NCBI GenBank assembly: GCA_023382715.1
Contig: JAHDWP010000006.1
Location: 62,001 to 126,000, forward strand
Direction of reading: 5' to 3'
Length of the DNA stretch: 64,000 bases
Source: Anaerolineae bacterium
Lineage (GTDB): Bacteria; Chloroflexota; Anaerolineae; Aggregatilineales; Aggregatilineaceae
This document shows positions 59,555 to 64,000 of this stretch, in pieces. Every line of letters begins with the position of its first letter. The stretch's first letter is position 1. The notes under the pieces were generated by a model. That model ran no database searches. It saw only the letters and a program-made list of their open reading frames with translations, and was not told the origin of the DNA. Both the position numbers and the translations under genes were made by a program.

Positions 59555-60344
59555 AATGCTTGCGCTCCTTCCTGGATTTGGATTGTCGTGCAGATGAACG
59601 ATACAGACGCTGGATGTTGTCTTGCATCGCCTGCATGACCGTTGGTTGAGTGATCAGCCACTGCAAACCTGCCGATACTTCCCGCATGATGGTGTCGGCT
59701 TCTTCGATGATTTCAATTGCGAAGGCGATATTCTCGGCATCCCACAACAGGGGTTCCACTGAGAACATCATTTCCGTATCCCAGTCCACCACCGAATTAT
59801 TCGAGAATCCGAATAACCACTGGATGAGCCAGGACACTTGCCGGTAATACGCACTGGCGTGTTCCGCCAGATCATCGGCAATGATCTGTGCCGCCGAGCA
59901 GGCATGATCCGGTATATCTATGGGATTGTCTTCTTCCGGTTGAATACCAAACAATTGCATCACCGGCACAACATCGGGATGGTATGTGTAGAAGTCGGGA
60001 TCATGCAGCAGTGTGCCATAGGCAGGCAGGGGAATGCCGTATCCGACTGTCTCAATGCAATCGAGCGGAATACCTCGCGCGGAGATTTCAGCGCAGATCA
60101 GGGTATCGAGGTCGTCATATCCCGCACTATGGTGTAGTGCATCAACCGCGAGGGCATAAATGTCTGGAAACACATCGCGTGTGACATCCAGCGCAGCCGC
60201 CAGTGAACCATCATCGTTGAATTCGTCGTCTGGAAGCCCATTCCATAACGGGTCAAATCTCGCCACAACCTGCGCAAGACACAGCAGCGGATCATCCCGT
60301 AAACTAGCCGCAAGAAAACTATGCACTTCGGTTAGTGTGGTCAT
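59484..60344 (-). CDS. Hypothetical protein in the PRTRC F position
   Basis: 286 residues, acidic and helical, with no motif recognised. It lies between C-type and B-type genes, where PRTRC protein F is usually encoded, but I could not confirm similarity. Its last 71 bases overlap the B-type gene out of frame. Start ATG 60344 overlaps the previous small gene by 4 bases. Confidence 0.6.
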   Translation of the reverse strand: MTTLTEVHSFLAASLRDDPLLCLAQVVARFDPLWNGLPDDEFNDDGSLAAALDVTRDVFPDIYALAVDALHHSAGYDDLDTLICAEISARGIPLDCIETVGYGIPLPAYGTLLHDPDFYTYHPDVVPVMQLFGIQPEEDNPIDIPDHACSAAQIIADDLAEHASAYYRQVSWLIQWLFGFSNNSVVDWDTEMMFSVEPLLWDAENIAFAIEIIEEADTIMREVSAGLQWLITQPTVMQAMQDNIQRLYRSSARQSKSRKERKHYDHPRLHWPALDSGLTGTTESDP

Positions 60345-60592
60345 AGCGCGTATTCCGGAATACTGATGTGAAGGAGAGGAATGGGCGTCAAGTTGCCCAG
60401 ACGGTGCGCAGCCGCCGTACAGCGCCCGGTGTAGGCCACGATTTCCGTTACTGCTTCGCGCAGCGTGTCACGCGGAACCTCTACCGGATGAAGTTGGGGA
60501 CTTCCCTGCCTGAGCAAGGTCATCCCCAGCAGTTCCACCGGTGGCATAGCGGCCAGACACGCGCGCAGATCGTCGTGTGTCAAGGTCAACAC
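60341..60592 (-). CDS. Small hypothetical protein in the PRTRC operon
   Basis: 83 residues from GTG 60592, 5 bases after the UBL stop, with AAGG upstream. Contains LRACLAAMPPVELLGMTLL and REAVTEIVAYTGRCTAAAHR. Not recognised. Confidence 0.55.
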   Translation of the reverse strand: MLTLTHDDLRACLAAMPPVELLGMTLLRQGSPQLHPVEVPRDTLREAVTEIVAYTGRCTAAAHRLGNLTPIPLLHISIPEYAL

Positions 60593-60597
60593 GGAAT

Positions 60598-60810
60598 TTA
60601 ACCTTTATATCCGGGCCGAACGAGGAAGGACACGGTTTTTTGTCCGTCTTGCTCAGTTTCGCGGATGGTGGCATGAGCCACTTCGGGATAGGTGGATTTG
60701 AGAAGATCACGGATTTCCTCATTACTCCGGCCCGTCATCGAAGCATCTTCTTTGATGCGGGTAGCACCGATGACAAAAACGCGCGGGGTCGGGTTGGTTT
60801 CGTTCGTCAT
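60598..60810 (-). CDS. PRTRC protein C-like (ubiquitin-like)
   Basis: 70 residues. RVFVIGATRIKEDASM...GRSNEEIRDLLKSTYPEVAHATIRETEQDGQKTVSFLVRPGYKG follows PRTRC-C proteins, predicted to have a beta-grasp ubiquitin-like fold (STYPEVAHA is the most telling block). The tail ends in Gly, a possible conjugation site. The gene upstream is separated by the IS110 element. Confidence 0.82.
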   Translation of the reverse strand: MTNETNPTPRVFVIGATRIKEDASMTGRSNEEIRDLLKSTYPEVAHATIRETEQDGQKTVSFLVRPGYKG

Positions 60811-60849
60811 GAGATTGGTCCTTGTATAAATAAGTCACGGAGACGTGAA

Positions 60850-61098
60850 GGCGTGAGCACAGGCCGTGACGCTCTGAGACACACGCTGTACAATCCACCG
60901 ACAGAGGTCAAGGGTTGCGACTGGGTCCTTGGAGTTCGGCTCCGATTGAAAGACTGTGACCTTGCCGCTGCGAGTGGTTTCGGATAAGCAGGTTGTGGAA
61001 GAACGGTAACGTTCTGTGCCACGCATCACCCACAAGGCTGGAAGTCTCGCAGTTGGATGAGGGGAATTGACCTCAAGCCGCCTAACTGGAGGAGACCA
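60850..61098 (+). ncRNA. Candidate bridge RNA region of the IS110 element
   Basis: IS110 elements encode a bridge RNA in the long non-coding left end. Here 60850-61098 contains hairpins such as GGAG-TTCGG-CTCC (near 60930) and GAACG...CGTTC (near 61000) and no frame with a ribosome site. The exact transcript and guide loops cannot be set from inspection. Confidence 0.35.
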
Positions 61099-62271
61099 AT
61101 GGCTATGTATGTCGGGATCGATGTGGCTAAGCGCGCCCATACGGGCGTTGGGTTGGACGAACACGGCGAGGTGATCCGCGCGGCGTTTACGATCCGCAAT
61201 GATCAATCCGGCATCCAGGCGCTGTTGGACTGGTTGGCGAGTAGTGCCGACGAGGTCGTCGTCGGACTGGAAAGCACCGGCCACTACTGGTTGGCGTTGT
61301 ATGACCAATTGACGCGAGCGGGCCATCAGGTGTATGTCCTCAATCCGCTGCAAGTTCATGCCTTCCAACGGAGTGGGGTTCGCAGACGGAAAACAGACAG
61401 CATTGACGCGGTGTGGATTGCCGATTTCATCCGGGTCAGCAATACCCTGACCAGGACAGTCAGGCCGGATGTGACAATGCAGTTGCGCCAGTTGGCGCGG
61501 TTTCGGTTCAGCCTGGTTGACCAGATCGGCGATGCCAAACGTAAGGCGTTGACTGTGCTGGATCAAGTGTTTCCCGAGTACGAGACGCTGTTTTCGAATG
61601 TCTTTCTCACCTCCTCGCGCCAGTTGCTGGCTGAAGCGGTGACTGCCCAGGATTTCGCCGAGTTCGATTTGCAGGAAATGGCAGCGTTGTTGCATACGGC
61701 CAGCCGGGGGCGTTTCGGTGAAGCTAAAGCCAAAGCGATCCAGCAAGCGGCGCAACAATCGATTGGCATTACTTTTCTGGCCGACGCCGCACGTCTTGAA
61801 CTCAGTTGTCTGTTGGCCCAGATCGAGTTTCTCGAACAGCAAGTCGCCGAGATTGATCAGGCGTTGGAGCAGTTGGTCGCTCAGTTGCCTGAACAATACA
61901 TCACGTCCATTCCAGGCATCAGCGGAGTCACGGGCGCTGCCATTTTGGGTGAGATTGGCGACATCCATCGGTTTCCAACGCTTGAAAAGCTGGTGGCTTA
62001 TGCCGGGATCGATCCCGCCTCGTATGAGAGTGGCCAATTCAAAGGCTCTCAAGTTCATATGTCCAAGCGTGGTTCGCCGCACTTGCGTCGTGCGCTGTGG
62101 ATGGCGGCCACTGCCGCTCGCCGTTTTGATCCCGAACTCAAAACCTACTATGACAAGCGACGTGCCGAGGGCAAAGCCTATGGCACGGTCATGGGCGCCC
62201 TGTGTCGCAAGCTGTTGGCTCGCGTTTATGTGGTGTTGCGGGAACAGCGCCCTTACGTCATTCGGCATTAG
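61099..62271 (+). CDS. IS110-family transposase (DEDD plus Ser domain)
   Basis: 390 residues from ATG 61099, preceded by GGAGGAG. The RuvC-like DEDD residues are Asp8 (GIDVAK), Glu58 (GLESTGHYW) and Asp100/Asp103 (KTDSIDA). The C-terminal Transposase_20 domain has SIPGISGVTGAAILGEIGD, FPTLEKLVAYAGIDP and the serine-bearing MSKRGSPHLRRALW. It acts with a bridge RNA for sequence-guided recombination. Complete and uninterrupted. Confidence 0.95.
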   Translation: MAMYVGIDVAKRAHTGVGLDEHGEVIRAAFTIRNDQSGIQALLDWLASSADEVVVGLESTGHYWLALYDQLTRAGHQVYVLNPLQVHAFQRSGVRRRKTDSIDAVWIADFIRVSNTLTRTVRPDVTMQLRQLARFRFSLVDQIGDAKRKALTVLDQVFPEYETLFSNVFLTSSRQLLAEAVTAQDFAEFDLQEMAALLHTASRGRFGEAKAKAIQQAAQQSIGITFLADAARLELSCLLAQIEFLEQQVAEIDQALEQLVAQLPEQYITSIPGISGVTGAAILGEIGDIHRFPTLEKLVAYAGIDPASYESGQFKGSQVHMSKRGSPHLRRALWMAATAARRFDPELKTYYDKRRAEGKAYGTVMGALCRKLLARVYVVLREQRPYVIRH

Positions 62272-62331
62272 CTGTTTTCCTTGACTTTTTATAGCAGGTC
62301 TTTCAAGTTGGGTATTGGGCGATAGATACGG

Positions 62332-62982
62332 CTAAATCAAAACGGGGTGTTCGGAAGTGTCAGCAGCTTCGGAGGTTTCGGGAACATCTTGCGCCGCTTG
62401 TTCTTCGGCAAGATCGTCTTGCGGTGAGTCCATTTCATCTGCGGCCACAACCGGATGAAGCTGCACGAACTGCTCCAGTCTGAACAGCACCTTCAACTCC
62501 TTGTCGGTCAGCCCATCCAGTCTGCGCAGCACGGCGGGAGCATCATCGATGCCAATCGGCGTCTTGCCATCCCACAACTCACTGTCGAGCAGTCGTCCGG
62601 CGACCTTCAACGCTTGCTGTTGCACCGCTTCGTCAGTCTCGCCGCCAGTGATCTGCAAGAGACGCGCCGGGATCGCAATTGTGCCCTTCTTCGATTTGGT
62701 TGGAACCCGGATCACCGGCTCCGGTGGTTCTGGCGATGCTGTTGGTGAAGGCGCTGCCTTGCGCTGCGGTGTATCGGGGATGACTGGCGGATCGTTTTCC
62801 ACGACCGCGAGTGCTACCATGGCCTGTTGAATCACTGCGTTGAAGTCAGTGTCTGTCGTGTAGGCAAACTGGCTTATGTGCGCCAGATCGCCGCGCTGGA
62901 TGAGCAGTGTGCTTTCGCTGCCGGTTTCAGGTAACGTCAGGGTGATGATCGTTGGGGGCGGTGTCTCTGTCTTTTTCGACAT
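62332..62982 (-). CDS. Hypothetical protein upstream of the PRTRC genes
   Basis: 216 residues. A beta-type N-terminal half (TIITLTLPETGSESTLLIQRGDLAHISQF), a Pro-rich linker, then a helical domain (KKGTIAIPARLLQI...LRRLDGLTDKELKVLFRLEQF) and an acidic tail. Its place fits PRTRC protein E, but I do not recognise that family here. AAGGACAATCCC precedes ATG 62982. Confidence 0.65.
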   Translation of the reverse strand: MSKKTETPPPTIITLTLPETGSESTLLIQRGDLAHISQFAYTTDTDFNAVIQQAMVALAVVENDPPVIPDTPQRKAAPSPTASPEPPEPVIRVPTKSKKGTIAIPARLLQITGGETDEAVQQQALKVAGRLLDSELWDGKTPIGIDDAPAVLRRLDGLTDKELKVLFRLEQFVQLHPVVAADEMDSPQDDLAEEQAAQDVPETSEAADTSEHPVLI

Positions 62983-63022
62983 GGGATTGTCCTTTTCTAT
63001 TTGAGGAAGCTAGATGATCGGA

Positions 63023-63946
63023 TTAGCTGTCTTGCGTGAATAATCCGCCGTAATCTGACGGGTGGATCATCAGCGTCTGGCAGATATCCTTGAGCAGGAT
63101 TGAGTTGCAGCGAAAACAATTGCCGTAACCCGTGCGAACATTGAAGCCAAACGAGGTGTGTGTATCCGCATGATGATGATTTTGCGGAAAGAGGCAGGGA
63201 CCACTCAACCAATCTCCAGATCGGCGATAACCCTGCTCGATAAGGTTGTCTGCTACTGCCGCGATCAGGGCGGGATTCAAAGCGCGATTGGATCGAGCAT
63301 ATCTAGCAACTGGCGATGGTCGAGTGCAGCAACGTCGCAGCGGCGGATGTTCGCTGGGCAGATCGAAGTCAGCCAGTGTGTAACGCACATCACGCAAGAC
63401 AACGATTTTGCACAATGCATTACCACGCTGGGGTTTTGTATTTCGTGTTTGAGGCAAGCGAAGCGACTGGGCGGGTGACAATCTGTCTCCACCCAATTTG
63501 GCGGCCAGCGCGTGCAGCAAATGCCGTGCAAGATCGAAGTCAGTGAGCGAAGTTCGCAGCCACCAATAAGCGTGAAATCCTCCCGTGGTGAACGTGATGC
63601 AGGATGGTGTTGGACGCACTGTTTGCAGGCGTGCCAGTGTATCCGGTGAGGGATCATCCACGTCCACGAACAACGCAGGCAGCGCGAGCAGGTCGTCTAG
63701 CCCGCCGCGCCGCCAGCGTCCGAGGTTGGTCTTGCGGGTCGCTATCGCCACGTATGCGCCCCAACCCTGCTGGTTTGCTTCCGTAAGACGCTCCACAGTG
63801 CGCGTAAGACAGGCCAGATCACCGACCGGGACATGGCGCGAAGGTGTTGGGTGCTGCCCATCGGGGTGGATGGCAGTGAAGGTCAAAAAGCCCTGCTCGC
63901 ACGGGGCAAACAGGGCTTCGAGAAACGCCTGTGTATCGGGATGCAT
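63023..63946 (-). CDS. Archaeo-eukaryotic-type primase fused to a zinc finger
   Basis: 307 residues. The AEP core has the metal pair Asp95-x-Asp97 in LFVDVDDP, His125 in TTGGFHAYWWL, and the RLPQTRNTKPQRG block, as in RepB-like primases. A C-terminal zinc finger (GPCLFPQNHHHADTHTSFGF...GNCFRCN) resembles CHC2 primase fingers. It probably starts element replication, distinct from the DnaG-like primase at 25533. The upstream gene ends 11 bases before its start. Confidence 0.85.
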   Translation of the reverse strand: MHPDTQAFLEALFAPCEQGFLTFTAIHPDGQHPTPSRHVPVGDLACLTRTVERLTEANQQGWGAYVAIATRKTNLGRWRRGGLDDLLALPALFVDVDDPSPDTLARLQTVRPTPSCITFTTGGFHAYWWLRTSLTDFDLARHLLHALAAKLGGDRLSPAQSLRLPQTRNTKPQRGNALCKIVVLRDVRYTLADFDLPSEHPPLRRCCTRPSPVARYARSNRALNPALIAAVADNLIEQGYRRSGDWLSGPCLFPQNHHHADTHTSFGFNVRTGYGNCFRCNSILLKDICQTLMIHPSDYGGLFTQDS

Positions 63947-63957
63947 GATGCACCGCC

Positions 63958-64000
63958 TTAGAACAGGGCAAGCTGTTGGGGTTCAGCCGGTTTGAGTGGC
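63958..64000 (-). CDS. C-terminal end of a gene cut by the window edge
   Basis: The frame ends in ...PLKPAEPQQLALF and a TAA at 63960-63958. Only 14 codons are visible. The tail resembles the QxxLF ends of clamp-binding or plasmid proteins. Same strand and close to the primase gene, so probably one transcript. Confidence 0.45.
   Translation of the reverse strand, partial: PLKPAEPQQLALF

Larger units (their letters stand above)
60840..62310 (+). mobile_element. IS110-family insertion (edges approximate)
   Basis: A plus-strand IS110 transposase with 250 bases of structured non-coding DNA ahead of it and a short right end lies between PRTRC genes that are all on the minus strand. IS110 elements have no obvious inverted ends, so the edges cannot be set exactly. 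It separates the C-type gene from the upstream genes of the cassette. Confidence 0.7.
23326..64000. mobile_element. Integrative (and probably conjugative) element at tRNA-Glu, right end beyond window
   Basis: The left boundary is within the 3' half of tRNA-Glu, where the integrase C-terminus is encoded. Inside lie an integrase, two primases, iteron-like repeats, SSB, topoisomerase I, VirB2/B3/B4/B6-like proteins, a VirD4-like coupling protein, a relaxase-like protein, an RHH partner, a PRTRC cassette and cargo genes. A second copy of the tRNA 3' segment should mark the right end but is not in the window. Gene set and layout indicate a conjugative element with a plasmid-like replication module. 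Minimum size here is 40.6 kb. Confidence 0.8.

Noticed and set aside
60835-62268. 477-codon minus-strand frame across the IS
   Set aside because: Mirror of the IS110 transposase; no ribosome site or family signal.

Overview
The window is high-GC bacterial DNA that reads as Chloroflexota, probably an Anaerolineae-like lineage. Indicators are the BmpA-type nucleoside transporter genes, a NodU-type carbamoyltransferase with DUF5989 partner, proteins rich in Thr/Pro linkers, and dispersed palindromic repeats between genes. The assignment is an inference from gene content; no rRNA is present.

Positions 1 to about 23,290 are ordinary chromosome. In order they hold a truncated polytopic membrane protein; a nucleoside ABC transporter (two permeases and a very unusual 1077-residue ATPase carrying membrane insertions, one resembling an RDD domain); an MFS transporter; a membrane protein; an HtrA/DegP-like protease; a carbamoyltransferase operon on the minus strand; dephospho-CoA kinase with a C-terminal extension; an adenosine-specific kinase; an Mrr-type restriction endonuclease; YchF; PdxT; an NDUFA9-like SDR protein; and a CBS-domain CNNM/HlyC transporter. 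Intergenic gaps contain at least three dispersed repeat families.

At 23,291-23,363 lies tRNA-Glu(CUC). A large serine recombinase on the minus strand reads into the 3' half of this tRNA, marking the left end of an integrative element that continues past the right edge (at least 40.6 kb here). The element carries: a replication block (DnaG-like primase, DUF3987 protein, two arrays of iteron-like repeats); an XRE / ImmA-IrrE / DUF6545-like transporter / PAP2 cluster; two NarL-like response regulators; a type IV secretion block (lipoproteins, VirB6-, VirB2-, VirB3- and VirB4-like proteins, topoisomerase I); a HEPN-motif cargo gene; a mobilisation block (HU-like protein, VirD4-like coupling protein, small membrane proteins, relaxase-like protein, RHH protein, palindrome-rich candidate oriT, SSB); a PAPS-reductase-like protein; a PRTRC-type ubiquitin-like cassette (E1/ThiF, E2-like B, UBL-like C) interrupted by an IS110 element; and an archaeo-eukaryotic-type primase fused to a zinc finger.

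The most striking signal is non-coding. A 22-bp-phased direct repeat built on an AATT core occurs as three phased units upstream of three operons (the lipoprotein/VirB6 operon, the VirB2-B4/topoisomerase operon and the relaxase operon). In each case a -10-like hexamer starts 31-32 bp after the last core. A related five- to six-unit array with the same 22-bp period lies at 28,466-28,597. I read this as an element-wide regulatory and/or replication iteron system that ties transfer operons together. I could run no searches or alignments; family names come from recognised motifs.
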